DNA of 64,000 nt, taken from the NCBI GenBank assembly GCA_945890495.1, contig CAMDCO010000008.1:1-64000 (forward strand), written 5' to 3'. The translations under genes were made by a program, and so were the position numbers. Below are positions 1 to 8,420 of this stretch, piece after piece. This DNA is from Bordetella parapertussis. Lineage in GTDB: Bacteria; Pseudomonadota; Gammaproteobacteria; Burkholderiales; Thiobacillaceae. The notes beneath the pieces were generated by a model that searched no databases, had not been told where the DNA came from, and saw only the letters and a program-made list of their open reading frames with translations. Within the stretch, counting starts at the first letter, position 1. The number at the start of each line of letters is the position of its first letter.

Positions 1-107
1 GTTATATGTCGTTTCGTGTAGAATGCCTTCCATCGCAGTTCGGTACCGCTTCGGTCTGACAGCGAAATGCCTTCTAACCCTTTATCTTACTTTTTGGAGT
101 TACACAC

Positions 108-749
108 ATGAAACTGTCTGCCCTCGCTTCTGCTCTGGTTCTGTCTTCCATCGCTTCCGTGTCGTTCGCCGCTGATGTGGCCAAGCTGGTTGGCGCCGTC
201 TCCACCCCCAAGGCTGCCGCTGCCACCATGCAGTCCCTGATGGATCCGGCCACCTCGATCGCTCTGATCGAAGCCAGCATCAACCCGGCTACCTACACGA
301 AGTTGGGTCAGTCCGCTATGGACCCCAAGACCGCCGCCGCTTTCATGGTCTTCGCTGACCCGGCTCAGTACACCCAGTGGATGGCCGCTTCCATGGACCC
401 GAACTTCGCCATGAGCATGGTTACCCCGATGATGAACCCGAACACCTATGTGAAGTGGATGTCCGCTCCCATGGATCCCCGCGTTCTGAACCTGGGCAAC
501 CAGATGATCAACCCGGCTCTGTACACCCAGTGGATGACGGCTCCGATGTCCCCCGCGAATGTGAACCTGATGATGGCTCCGATGAACCCGAACCTGTACA
601 CCGGCTTCGGTGGCGTCATGGTTGACCCCAAGACCTACGGTTCCATGGGCCAGTTCATCAACCCGAACACCTACAGCGCTTTCATCAACCCGATCACCGC
701 GCTGGTTCCGGCTGTTGCCCCCATCGCCGCTCCGGCTGCCAAGAAGTAA
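108..749 (+). CDS. Secreted Met/Pro periodic-repeat protein of unknown function
   Basis: 213 aa, not assigned to a family. It starts at an ATG behind a GGAG ribosome binding site (96-99) and has a Sec signal peptide with likely cleavage after SFA at residue 21, so it is exported. The mature part is a regular repeat: prolines preceded by D, N or S occur at residues 47, 60, 73, 85, 98, 111, 124, 136, 149, 161, 174 and 186, a 12-13 residue period. Alternate units carry [ND]PxxY, with tyrosines at 63, 88, 114, 139 and 164 giving a 25-residue super-repeat. About 20 methionines (~10%) and no cysteine are present; QWM/KWM recurs. The tail is Ala/Pro-rich and ends in KK. It is monocistronic, followed by a strong terminator. 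Possible roles (structural or envelope protein, metal-binding Met-rich protein) are guesses. Confidence 0.85.
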   Translation: MKLSALASALVLSSIASVSFAADVAKLVGAVSTPKAAAATMQSLMDPATSIALIEASINPATYTKLGQSAMDPKTAAAFMVFADPAQYTQWMAASMDPNFAMSMVTPMMNPNTYVKWMSAPMDPRVLNLGNQMINPALYTQWMTAPMSPANVNLMMAPMNPNLYTGFGGVMVDPKTYGSMGQFINPNTYSAFINPITALVPAVAPIAAPAAKK

Positions 750-771
750 TCGCTCACGCGATCCGCTGTAA

Positions 772-805
772 CGCAAAAAAGGACGCCTCGGCGTCCTTTT
801 TTGCG
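772..805 (+). terminator. Intrinsic terminator of the repeat-protein gene
   Basis: A perfect inverted repeat (CGCAAAAAAGGACGCC and its complement) with a run of six T lies 22 bp after the stop codon. It isolates the preceding gene from prfB and suggests an independently, possibly strongly, expressed mRNA. Confidence 0.9.
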
Positions 806-913
806 TATACCGCCCGACACATCCCCTTATTTAAACACCTCAGACCCTCAGGTGCATCGCCCGAGAGCGGCTATAATCCACGGCTTGAAAATTTGCCGAT
901 CGCCTCAACCCCC

Positions 914-2018
914 ATGGAAGCTGAACACCTCAATCAAATCAATGCCCGATTAACCGACCTCGCCGCGCGTGCGGGGGAACTTCGGGGGTATCTTTGACTA
1001 TCCTAGCAAGCGCGATCGCCTAGACGAAATCCTTCGTCTCTCAGAAGACCCCAAGCTCTGGGACGACCCCAAAAAGGCGCAGGACCTCGGTAAAGAACGC
1101 AAGGCGCTCGAAGATATCGTGGTGGTGCTGGAGCGCGTTGACGGGGACATCGAAGGTGCGCGCGAGTTGTTTGACCTGGCTCAAATGGAAGGCGACGACG
1201 ACACCCTGTCCGCCGTCGGCGAGGACGCGCTGAACATCGAGACGGCCATCGCCCAACTCGAATTCCGCCGCATGTTCTGTCACGAGATGGACCCGGCACC
1301 CTGTTTCATCGAGATCAACGCCGGTGCCGGCGGCACCGAGGCGCAAGATTGGGCCTCGATGATCGAACGCATGTACCTGCGCTATTGCGAACGGCGCGGC
1401 TTCAAGACCGAACTGCTGGAAGAATCCGAGGGCGATGTGGCCGGCATCAAGAGCGCCACCATCCGCGTCGAGGGCGAATATGCCTACGGCTATCTGCGCA
1501 GCGAAACCGGTGTGCATCGTCTGGTGCGCAAGTCGCCGTTCGACTCCAACGCCCGCCGCCACACCAGTTTTTGCAGCGTGTTTATCTACCCGGAGGTCGA
1601 TGATTCGATCCAGATCGACATCAACCCCGCCGATGTGCGCACCGACACCTACCGTGCCTCGGGGGCGGGCGGTCAGCACATCAACAAGACCGACTCGGCG
1701 GTGCGCTTGACGCACATGCCCACCGGTATCGTCGTGCAATGTCAGAACGACCGTTCGCAGCACCGCAACAGGGACGAGGCGTGGTCGATGCTACGCGCCC
1801 GCCTGTACGAGCTAGAACTGCGCACCCGTCAGGCCGAGCAGCAAAAGCTGGAAGACTCCAAGACCGACATCGGCTGGGGCCACCAAATTCGTAGTTATGT
1901 GCTCGACCAGAGCCGCATCAAGGACTTGCGCACCAACCATGAGGTCGGCAACACACAGGCCGTGCTTGACGGCGACCTCGACGACTTTATTGCCGCCAGC
2001 CTGAAACAAGGCGTTTGA
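914..2018 (+). CDS. prfB: Peptide chain release factor 2 (RF2), with programmed +1 frameshift
   Basis: Recognises UGA and UAA stop codons and triggers peptide release on the ribosome. Translation starts at ATG 914, reads 27 codons to CTT (992-994), meets an in-frame TGA (995-997) and must slip +1 to continue from GAC at 996 to the stop at 2018, giving 367 aa (about the usual RF2 length). The SPF codon-recognition motif falls at residues 207-209 and the catalytic GGQ at 252-254. A possible -10 box TATAAT is at 872-877, without a clear -35. lysS follows after 11 bp, so the two are probably co-transcribed. The frameshift is the known autoregulation of prfB and not a defect. Confidence 0.97.
983..998 (+). 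promoter_or_regulatory. prfB programmed +1 frameshift site
   Basis: The sequence CGG GGG TAT CTT TGA C matches the conserved RF2 recoding site: an internal Shine-Dalgarno-like G run three bases before CTT, then the slippery CTT and a poor-context UGA followed by C. When RF2 is scarce the ribosome slips one base and makes more RF2. Confidence 0.97.
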
Positions 2019-2029
2019 AGAGAATCCAC

Positions 2030-3535
2030 ATGAGCGAAGAAAACCTGCCATCCCCCGCCGACGACAACCAGATCGTGGCCGAGCGCCGTGCCAAACTGAC
2101 CGAACTGCGCAGCCAGGGCATCGCCTTCCCGAACGACTTTGAGCGCAAGGATTACGCCGGCGACCTGCACGCCCGCTACGCTGAGACCGATGCCGAGGCC
2201 TTGGCCGCACAGCCCATCCATGTGCAACTGGCTGGCCGCATGATGCTCAAACGCGTCATGGGCAAGGCCAGCTTTGCCACGGTGCAGGACATGAGCGGCC
2301 GTATTCAGCTCTACATCGCCCGCGATAACATCGGCGAGGCAATCTACACGGCCTTCAAGCACTGGGATCTGGGCGACATCCTCGGCGTCGAAGGGACGCT
2401 AATGCGCACCAAGACCGGCGAGTTGTCGATCCAGGCCAGCCAGATCCGTCTGCTGACCAAGGCCCTGCGCCCATTGCCAGAAAAGTTCCACGGCCTCGCC
2501 GATCAGGAACAGAAATACCGCCAGCGCTACCTCGACCTGATCACCAACGAAAACAGCCGCGAGACCTTTATCCGCCGCTCGAAGACCATCCAGTCCATCC
2601 GCGAATTCATGACCGGACACGGCTTTCTGGAGGTCGAGACGCCGATGATGCACCCCATTCCCGGCGGCGCGGCGGCCAAGCCCTTCACCACCCACCACAA
2701 CGCGCTGGACATGCAGATGTTCCTGCGCATCGCGCCGGAGTTGTATCTCAAGCGTCTGGTGGTGGGTGGGCTGGAAAAGGTGTTCGAGATCAACCGCAAC
2801 TTCCGTAACGAAGGTCTGTCCACGCGCCACAACCCCGAGTTCACCATGATGGAGTTCTACGAGGCCTACCGCGATTACCGCTACCTCATGGGCTTTGTCG
2901 AAGACCTCCTGCGCCGCGTTGCGATCGAGGTCACCGGTCACGCGGCGGTTCCCTACCAAGGACACCACATCAACCTGGCTCAACCCTTTGCCCGCCTGAC
3001 CCCGGTCGAGGCCACGCGCCTGTACAACCCAGACCTGAAGGACGCGCCGCTCGACGACAAGGCCTTCGTGCTGGCCGAGCTACAACGGCGCAAGATCGCC
3101 TACCGCAAGAATGACGGCCTCGGTGGTCTGCAACTGACCCTGTTCGAAGAGACCACCGAACACCTGCTGATCCAGCCCACCTACATCATCGAGCACCCGG
3201 TCGAGGCCTCACCGCTGGCGCGCGCCAACGACCAGCGCCCCGAGGTCACCGAACGCTTCGAGCTCTACATCGCCGGCCGCGAGGTCGCCAATGGTTTCTC
3301 CGAGCTCAATGATGCCGAGGATCAAGCCGCCCGTTTCCAAGCCCAGGTCGCGGCCAAGGAGGCCGGCGACGAAGAGGCCATGTATTACGACGCCGACTAT
3401 ATCCGCGCCCTCGAGCACGGTCTGCCGCCTACCGGCGGCTGCGGTATCGGTATCGACCGCTTCGTGATGATGCTCGCCGATGCCGCCAGCATCCGCGATG
3501 TCATCCTGTTCCCGCAATTGCGCCGAGAAGACTGA
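2030..3535 (+). CDS. lysS: Lysyl-tRNA synthetase (class II)
   Basis: Charges tRNA-Lys with lysine in the cytoplasm. 501 aa, close to the typical length. An N-terminal OB-fold anticodon-binding domain (about residues 55-150) precedes the class II catalytic core, with motif 2 ([14 protein letters not shown]) and motif 3 ([13 protein letters not shown]) near the C-terminus. The ATG at 2030 is chosen over an upstream in-frame TTG at 2015 because AAGAGAA sits just before it. It follows prfB by 11 bp, a common pairing. Its last ~58 bp recur at 10340-10397. Confidence 0.97.
   Translation: MSEENLPSPADDNQIVAERRAKLTELRSQGIAFPNDFERKDYAGDLHARYAETDAEALAAQPIHVQLAGRMMLKRVMGKASFATVQDMSGRIQLYIARDNIGEAIYTAFKHWDLGDILGVEGTLMRTKTGELSIQASQIRLLTKALRPLPEKFHGLADQEQKYRQRYLDLITNENSRETFIRRSKTIQSIREFMTGHGFLEVETPMMHPIPGGAAAKPFTTHHNALDMQMFLRIAPELYLKRLVVGGLEKVFEINRNFRNEGLSTRHNPEFTMMEFYEAYRDYRYLMGFVEDLLRRVAIEVTGHAAVPYQGHHINLAQPFARLTPVEATRLYNPDLKDAPLDDKAFVLAELQRRKIAYRKNDGLGGLQLTLFEETTEHLLIQPTYIIEHPVEASPLARANDQRPEVTERFELYIAGREVANGFSELNDAEDQAARFQAQVAAKEAGDEEAMYYDADYIRALEHGLPPTGGCGIGIDRFVMMLADAASIRDVILFPQLRRED
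3474..3531 (+). repeat. lysS 3'-end direct repeat, copy 1 (inside lysS)
   Basis: These 58 bp, coding the last residues of LysS, match 10340-10397 in direct orientation at 54 of 58 positions by eye. Three of the four differences are synonymous in the lysS frame, so the distal copy looks like a real lysS tail from a related source and not a chance match. Confidence 0.9.
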
Positions 3536-3578
3536 GCCCGGCACAACCCGCCCGCAAAGGGCGGTGCATCGGCTGCAC

Positions 3579-4064
3579 ATGGGCACCATGCAACGCAACT
3601 TCTACGGCTTCGATGCGAGTTACCATGTCGCCCGCGCCCGCTTCGTCCACAAGACACCGCAGGCCTGCATACAACCGCAGGCCAAGGCGATGGCCATCGC
3701 GGCCCTCAAGGCCAACGGGCGGTCTGTCGGCATGGTCGGCGACGACGTCAACGATGCCCCTGCACTCGCCAGCGCCGATGTCGGTTTTGGCATGCACGCC
3801 GGAGCCGATATCGCCCGCGAGGCCGCCGACATCACCCTGATGCGCAACGACCTCCACGCCCTTGCCGATGCCATTGAACTGGCCCGCGCCATGACAACGA
3901 AGATCCGCCAGAACCTGTTTTTCGCCTTTGTTTACAATGTTCTCGCCCTGCCGCTCGCCGCCATCGGGATGCTGAACCCCGTCATTTCTGGCGCAGCCAT
4001 GGCCTGATCGTCGGTCAGCGTGGTCAGAAACTCCTTGTTGTTGAAGCGGTTCAAGGGCCGATAA
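3579..4064 (+). pseudogene. Remnant of a heavy-metal (copper-type) P1B ATPase, C-terminal part
   Basis: The reading frame contains the GDDVNDAPAL hinge motif of P-type ATPases, then the ADITLM region and a last membrane segment (FFAFVYNVLALPLAAIG) ending PVISGAAMA. A TGA at 4005-4007 interrupts the frame where family members continue, and the same frame then reads SSVSVVRNSLLLKRF up to a TAA at 4062-4064, the normal tail of CopA-like pumps. The N-terminal metal-binding domains, most membrane helices, the DKTG phosphorylation site and CPx motif are all missing. It is therefore truncated at the 5' side and carries a nonsense mutation. It sits directly between lysS and the GntR regulator, as debris at the edge of the inserted block. 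Confidence 0.8.
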
Positions 4065-4074
4065 TTATCACAGA

Positions 4075-4084
4075 TTGTCGACAA
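4075..4084. promoter_or_regulatory. Putative GntR operator, upstream site
   Basis: TTGTCGACAA is a perfect 10-bp palindrome, with the general TTGTnnACAA look of FadR-subfamily GntR operators. It lies about 57 bp (centre to centre 62 bp) upstream of a second similar site, in the leader of the regulator gene. Assignment to this regulator is inference. Confidence 0.6.
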
Positions 4085-4123
4085 AACAAAAAATTACAGC
4101 CAAATAATTTCGCATAAGTGCTA

Positions 4124-4159
4124 ACATTCCATCAGATTGTTGACAATATGACGGAATGT
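4124..4159. promoter_or_regulatory. Putative GntR operator, 36-bp palindrome over the translation start region
   Basis: An interrupted palindrome with half-site ACATTCCnTCAnATTGT is centred on 4141.5; only three symmetric base pairs fail to match. Its core ATTGTTGACAAT resembles the site at 4075-4084. It ends four bases before the chosen start codon of the regulator, so binding would block its expression (autoregulation) and that of the prp genes behind it. Confidence 0.65.
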
Positions 4160-4162
4160 CCG

Positions 4163-4840
4163 ATGAGCACCCCAACCACTCTCGCTGATACAGCCGCCGA
4201 TCGCCTGGCACAGGCGATCATCACGGGCGAGTTGGCGCAAGGTCAAAAGCTCAACGAGGCCGAGTTGGCCGAACACTACGGCATGGGTCGTGGCCCCTTG
4301 CGCGAAGCCTTGCGGCGGCTGGAAGGCCAACGGCTGGTCAGCCGCATCCCCAACGCCGGCGCCCGTGTCATCGTCCTCGACCGCAAGACGCTCGCCGAAC
4401 TTTACGCCGTGCGCGAGGCGCTGGAGGGGATGGCCTGCCGTCTAGCCGCCAGCGAAATGAGTGACGCCGAAATCCAGCAATTGCAGGATCTGCTGACGCA
4501 GCACGAACAGCAAATCGAGGAACAGGGCGGCCAGGTCTATGCGCAAAGCGAAGGCGATCTGGACTTTCACTACCTGATCGTGCGCGGCAGCCGCAATGCC
4601 CTGCTGATGGACCTGCTCGGTGGCGAGCAATACCAGTTGTTGCGCATGTGCCGCTACCGCTCCAGCCGTAATGCGCAGCGGCCGCGCCCAGCGCTGGCGC
4701 AACACCGTCACATCGTCGAAGCACTGGCCGCGCGTGATGGCGAACTGGCCGAGTTGCTGATGCGCCGCCATATCCACGGTGCCTGGCAAAGTATCAGCGC
4801 CCTCATGGATGCCGAATCAAAAACCAAGGAATGCTCATGA
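4163..4840 (+). CDS. GntR-family (FadR/FCD subgroup) regulator of the prp operon
   Basis: 225 aa. An N-terminal winged helix-turn-helix (about residues 10-75, containing [25 protein letters not shown]) is followed by an all-helical FCD ligand-binding domain with the expected acidic/His positions ([21 protein letters not shown]). The start at ATG 4163 is preferred to ATG 4148 and GTG 4118 because those lie within a 36-bp palindromic operator. Its stop overlaps prpB (ATGA). Position as first gene of prpBCDE suggests it senses a propionate-pathway intermediate; the ligand is not visible from sequence. Confidence 0.9.
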   Translation: MSTPTTLADTAADRLAQAIITGELAQGQKLNEAELAEHYGMGRGPLREALRRLEGQRLVSRIPNAGARVIVLDRKTLAELYAVREALEGMACRLAASEMSDAEIQQLQDLLTQHEQQIEEQGGQVYAQSEGDLDFHYLIVRGSRNALLMDLLGGEQYQLLRMCRYRSSRNAQRPRPALAQHRHIVEALAARDGELAELLMRRHIHGAWQSISALMDAESKTKECS

Positions 4841-5727
4841 ACCGTACGCAAACCCCCGGCCAGAAGCTGCGCCAGGCCATCGCCGACAACCATCCGTTGC
4901 AGGTGGTCGGCGCGGTGACAGCCTATTGCGCCCTTCTCGCGCAAAAGACCGGCCACCAGGCCCTTTACCTCTCCGGCGGCGGCGTGGCGGCCTCGTCACT
5001 AGGCATCCCTGATCTGGGCATCACCACCCTGCATGATGTCTGCGAGGACACGCGCCGCATCACGGCCGCCAGTAACCTACCGCTTCTGGTAGACATCGAC
5101 ACCGGCTGGGGCGGGGCGTTTAACATCGCCCGCGCCACCCGCGAGATCGCCCAAGCTGGAGCAGCAGGTTTCCATATCGAAGACCAAGTGATGCAAAAAC
5201 GCTGCGGCCACCGCCCCAACAAGGCCATCATCACGCAAAGCGAGATGGTGGACCGCATCAAGGCAGCAGTGGACGCCCGAGTGGATCCGAGTTTCGTGAT
5301 CATGGCCCGCACCGATGCGCTGGCCGTGGAGGGCATGCCCAGCGCCATCGAACGCGCCCAAGCCTGCGTCGAGGCCGGTGCCGACATGATCTTCCCCGAG
5401 GCGATGAACACCCTGGCGCAATACGCCGAGTTCACCCGCGCCGTAAATGTGCCGGTGCTGGCCAACATCACCGAGTTCGGCGCCACGCCGCTCTATACGA
5501 CCGAAGAACTGGCTGGTGTCGGCGTGAAACTGGTGCTCTATCCGCTCTCCGCCTTCCGCGTCATGAGCCAAGCCGCGCTCAAGGTCTATCAGCACATCCT
5601 CGCCGACGGCACCCAGCAAGCCGTCGTACCGGATATGCAAACGCGCATGGCCTTGTACGACTTTCTGGGCTACCACGCCTTTGAACAACAACTCGATCGC
5701 CTGTTCGCTGAAGGAGGCCCGCAATGA
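4837..5727 (+). CDS. prpB: 2-methylisocitrate lyase
   Basis: Cleaves 2-methylisocitrate to pyruvate and succinate, the last step of the methylcitrate cycle. 296 aa, TIM-barrel isocitrate lyase/PEP mutase family. The catalytic loop KRCGH falls with its cysteine at residue 123; the metal-binding DIDTGWGG and EDQ segments are present. The ATG at 4837 overlaps the regulator stop and has AAGGA six bases upstream; ATG 4831 is too close to that site. Its stop overlaps prpC by ATGA, so the genes are translationally coupled. Confidence 0.97.
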   Translation: MNRTQTPGQKLRQAIADNHPLQVVGAVTAYCALLAQKTGHQALYLSGGGVAASSLGIPDLGITTLHDVCEDTRRITAASNLPLLVDIDTGWGGAFNIARATREIAQAGAAGFHIEDQVMQKRCGHRPNKAIITQSEMVDRIKAAVDARVDPSFVIMARTDALAVEGMPSAIERAQACVEAGADMIFPEAMNTLAQYAEFTRAVNVPVLANITEFGATPLYTTEELAGVGVKLVLYPLSAFRVMSQAALKVYQHILADGTQQAVVPDMQTRMALYDFLGYHAFEQQLDRLFAEGGPQ

Positions 5728-6869
5728 GCGAGACCCTCGCGTCAAAACCGAAAAAATCCGTCGCCCTGTCCGGCACGGTCGCTGGCAATACCTCCGTCTG
5801 CACCGTCGGTCACACCGGCAACGACCTGCATTACCGGGGCTACGACATCCTCGACTTTGCCGAACAGGCCGAGTTCGAGGAGATCGCCCACCTCTTGATC
5901 CACGGCAGACTGCCCAACCGCGCCGAGCTGGCCGCCTACAAGACTAAACTCACCGGACTGCGAGGATTACCGCCGCCGCTCAGACAAGTGCTGGAGGCCA
6001 TCCCCGCCAGCGCCCATCCGATGGATGTGCTACGGACCGGGTGCTCCATGCTGGGCTCCTGTGAGCCAGAAGGCCCGATCAGCGACATCGCTGGTACGCA
6101 GGATGCGATCGACCGTTTGCTGGCAAGCCTAGGTTCGATGCTGATGTACTGGCATCACTACAGCACCTCCGGCCGGCGCATCGAAGTGGAAACGGATGAC
6201 GACTCAACCGCGGGCCATCTCCTGCATCTCCTTCATGGCAAGGCACCGCGCCCATCCTGGATACGCGCCATGCACACCTCGCTGATCCTCTACGCCGAGC
6301 ATGAGTTCAACGCCTCGACCTTCACCGCCCGCGTCGTGGCTGGCACAAACTCCGATCTCCATTCGTGCATCGCCGCCGCGATCGGCGCGTTGCGTGGCCC
6401 CAAACACGGGGGCGCCAACGAGGAGGCCTTCCGCATCCAAGACCGTTACACCGACGCCGATGCCGCCGAGGCCGACATCCGCGAGCGCGTGGCCAGGAAA
6501 GAGATCATCACCGGCTTCGGCCACCCGGTGTACACCCTCGCCGACCCGCGCAATGAGGTCATCAAGCGCGTCGCGCAGGGACTTTCCGACGAAAACGGCG
6601 ACCGGCGCCTGTTCGCCATCGCCGCGCGTCTAGAGGTCGTGATGTGGGATCTGAAAAAGATGTTCCCCAATCTCGACTGGTTCTCAGCCGTGTCTTATCA
6701 CCAGATGGGCGTGCCGACCGCCATATTCACCCCCCTGTTCGTCATCGCCCGCGTCACCGGCTGGGGCGCGCATGTCATCGAGCAGCGCCAAGACGGCAAG
6801 ATCATCCGCCCCAGTGCGCACTACACCGGCCCGGAAAACCGGCCCTGGACACCCATCGAACATCGCTAA
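5724..6869 (+). CDS. prpC: 2-methylcitrate synthase
   Basis: Condenses propionyl-CoA with oxaloacetate to 2-methylcitrate. 381 aa, citrate synthase superfamily, short form without the N-terminal extension of TCA-cycle citrate synthase. Recognisable elements are the [19 protein letters not shown] start, the [13 protein letters not shown] segment with an active-site histidine, and [12 protein letters not shown] with the second histidine. It overlaps prpB by 4 bp and precedes prpD by 28 bp. Assignment to methylcitrate rather than citrate synthase rests on length and operon context. Confidence 0.96.
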   Translation: MSETLASKPKKSVALSGTVAGNTSVCTVGHTGNDLHYRGYDILDFAEQAEFEEIAHLLIHGRLPNRAELAAYKTKLTGLRGLPPPLRQVLEAIPASAHPMDVLRTGCSMLGSCEPEGPISDIAGTQDAIDRLLASLGSMLMYWHHYSTSGRRIEVETDDDSTAGHLLHLLHGKAPRPSWIRAMHTSLILYAEHEFNASTFTARVVAGTNSDLHSCIAAAIGALRGPKHGGANEEAFRIQDRYTDADAAEADIRERVARKEIITGFGHPVYTLADPRNEVIKRVAQGLSDENGDRRLFAIAARLEVVMWDLKKMFPNLDWFSAVSYHQMGVPTAIFTPLFVIARVTGWGAHVIEQRQDGKIIRPSAHYTGPENRPWTPIEHR

Positions 6870-6897
6870 TCAGCAACGCCCACCCCGAAAGCCCCCC

Positions 6898-8385
6898 ATG
6901 AGCGCCAATGTAGACCTGAACAACCGCCCAGCCCCCGATCAGGTGCTGGTTGATATCGCCCGCTATGTGTGTAACACCGATCTCTCCTCGCAGGAGGCAT
7001 ACGACACCGCGCGCAGTTGCCTGATCGACACCCTCGGCTGCGGCCTCCTCGCGCTGCGTTTTCCCGAATGCACTAAGCATCTCGGCCCGATCGTGCCAGG
7101 CACCACGGTGCGGCACGGCGCCCGCGTACCGGGCACCTCACACGAACTCGATCCGGTCAAGGCCGCCTGGGACATCGGCGCCATGGTGCGCTGGTTGGAC
7201 TACAACGACACTTGGCTGGCTGCCGAATGGGGTCACCCCTCGGACAACCTGGGCGGCATCCTAGCCGTAGCCGATTATCGGTCGCGGTGTCGAGTCGCCG
7301 AGGGAGAAGCACCGCTAACGATGCGAGATGTACTCACCGCGATGATCCAAGCACACGAGGTGCAAGGCGTACTAGCGCTGGAAAACAGCTTCAACCGCGT
7401 TGGTCTCGATCATGTAATCCTGGTCAAGGTTGCCTCGACCGCTGTCGTCACCCGTCTGCTTGGCGGCTCGGAGGCACAGGTGATCGACGCCCTGTCGCAG
7501 GCCTTTGTTGACGGTCAGGCCCTGCGCACCTACCGCCACGCGCCCAACGCCGGTTCGCGCAAATCCTGGGCGGCGGGCGATGCCACCTCGCGCGCCGTGC
7601 GCCTGGCAATGATGACGATGGCCGGCGAGATGGGCATCCCCGGCGTGCTGACCGCACCGCAATGGGGCTTTTACGATGTGCTATTTGCCAAGACCAACAA
7701 GGATCAGCAGATCAAACCTGCCGAACAACGCCACTTCAAGATCGCGCAGCCTTACGGCACTTATGTGATGGAGCAGATCCTGTTCAAGATTTCCTTCCCG
7801 GCCGAGTTCCACTCGCAAACCGCCTGCGAGGCAGCCGTACGCCTGCATCCGCAGGTCAAGGATCGTCTGGACGAGATCGAAAAGATCGTTGTTACGACGC
7901 ATGAGTCAGCCATCCGCATCATCTCCAAGGTCGGGCCGCTGGCCAATGCCGCCGACCGCGACCATTGCCTGCAATACATCATCGCGGTGCCGCTCATCAC
8001 CGGCCATCTGGTCGCCGAAAACTACGAGGATGCCTTCCACGCCGCCCATCCGTTGATCGACAGGCTGCGCGACAAAATGGAGATCGTCGAGGACCCGCGT
8101 TACAGCCGCGAATATCTGGAACCGGACAAGCGCTCAATCGCCAATGCCATCCAGGTGTTTTTCAAGGACGGCAGCCGCACCGAGAAAATCGCGGTCGAAT
8201 ACCCGATTGGCCATCGCCGCCGCCGCGCCGAGGGCATCCCGGTGCTGGAGCAAAAGTTCCTCGACAACCTGCGCACCCGTTTCCCCGAGGGCCGTTGTCA
8301 GGCAATCATGGCGCTGTGCCTGGATCAGGCCCGGCTCGAGGCCACGCCGGTGCACCACTTCATGGACCTGTTCGGCATTAACTAG
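6898..8385 (+). CDS. prpD: 2-methylcitrate dehydratase
   Basis: Dehydrates 2-methylcitrate to 2-methyl-cis-aconitate. 495 aa, MmgE/PrpD family, near the size of the E. coli enzyme. The N-terminal part carries the family patterns [37 protein letters not shown] and GNAT-unrelated helical core; the C-terminal lid ends [10 protein letters not shown]. No acnD/prpF pair accompanies it, so this is the prpD-type version of the pathway and hydration of the product would depend on an aconitase encoded elsewhere. Start ATG 6898 follows prpC by 28 bp without a strong ribosome site. Confidence 0.96.
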   Translation: MSANVDLNNRPAPDQVLVDIARYVCNTDLSSQEAYDTARSCLIDTLGCGLLALRFPECTKHLGPIVPGTTVRHGARVPGTSHELDPVKAAWDIGAMVRWLDYNDTWLAAEWGHPSDNLGGILAVADYRSRCRVAEGEAPLTMRDVLTAMIQAHEVQGVLALENSFNRVGLDHVILVKVASTAVVTRLLGGSEAQVIDALSQAFVDGQALRTYRHAPNAGSRKSWAAGDATSRAVRLAMMTMAGEMGIPGVLTAPQWGFYDVLFAKTNKDQQIKPAEQRHFKIAQPYGTYVMEQILFKISFPAEFHSQTACEAAVRLHPQVKDRLDEIEKIVVTTHESAIRIISKVGPLANAADRDHCLQYIIAVPLITGHLVAENYEDAFHAAHPLIDRLRDKMEIVEDPRYSREYLEPDKRSIANAIQVFFKDGSRTEKIAVEYPIGHRRRRAEGIPVLEQKFLDNLRTRFPEGRCQAIMALCLDQARLEATPVHHFMDLFGIN

Positions 8386-8420
8386 TCCCACCTCCTTAGC
8401 CCCCCTCCCCGGAGACGATC

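Noticed and set aside
995-997. In-frame TGA making prfB a pseudogene
   Set aside because: It is the conserved programmed frameshift site, and the downstream frame encodes a full RF2.
3548-3564. Hairpin CCGCCC/GGGCGG after lysS as a terminator
   Set aside because: It lacks a following T run; termination here is not supported.
4005-4007. TGA in the ATPase remnant as a selenocysteine or recoding site
   Set aside because: The gene is already truncated at its 5' side, and no recoding signal is visible; decay is simpler.
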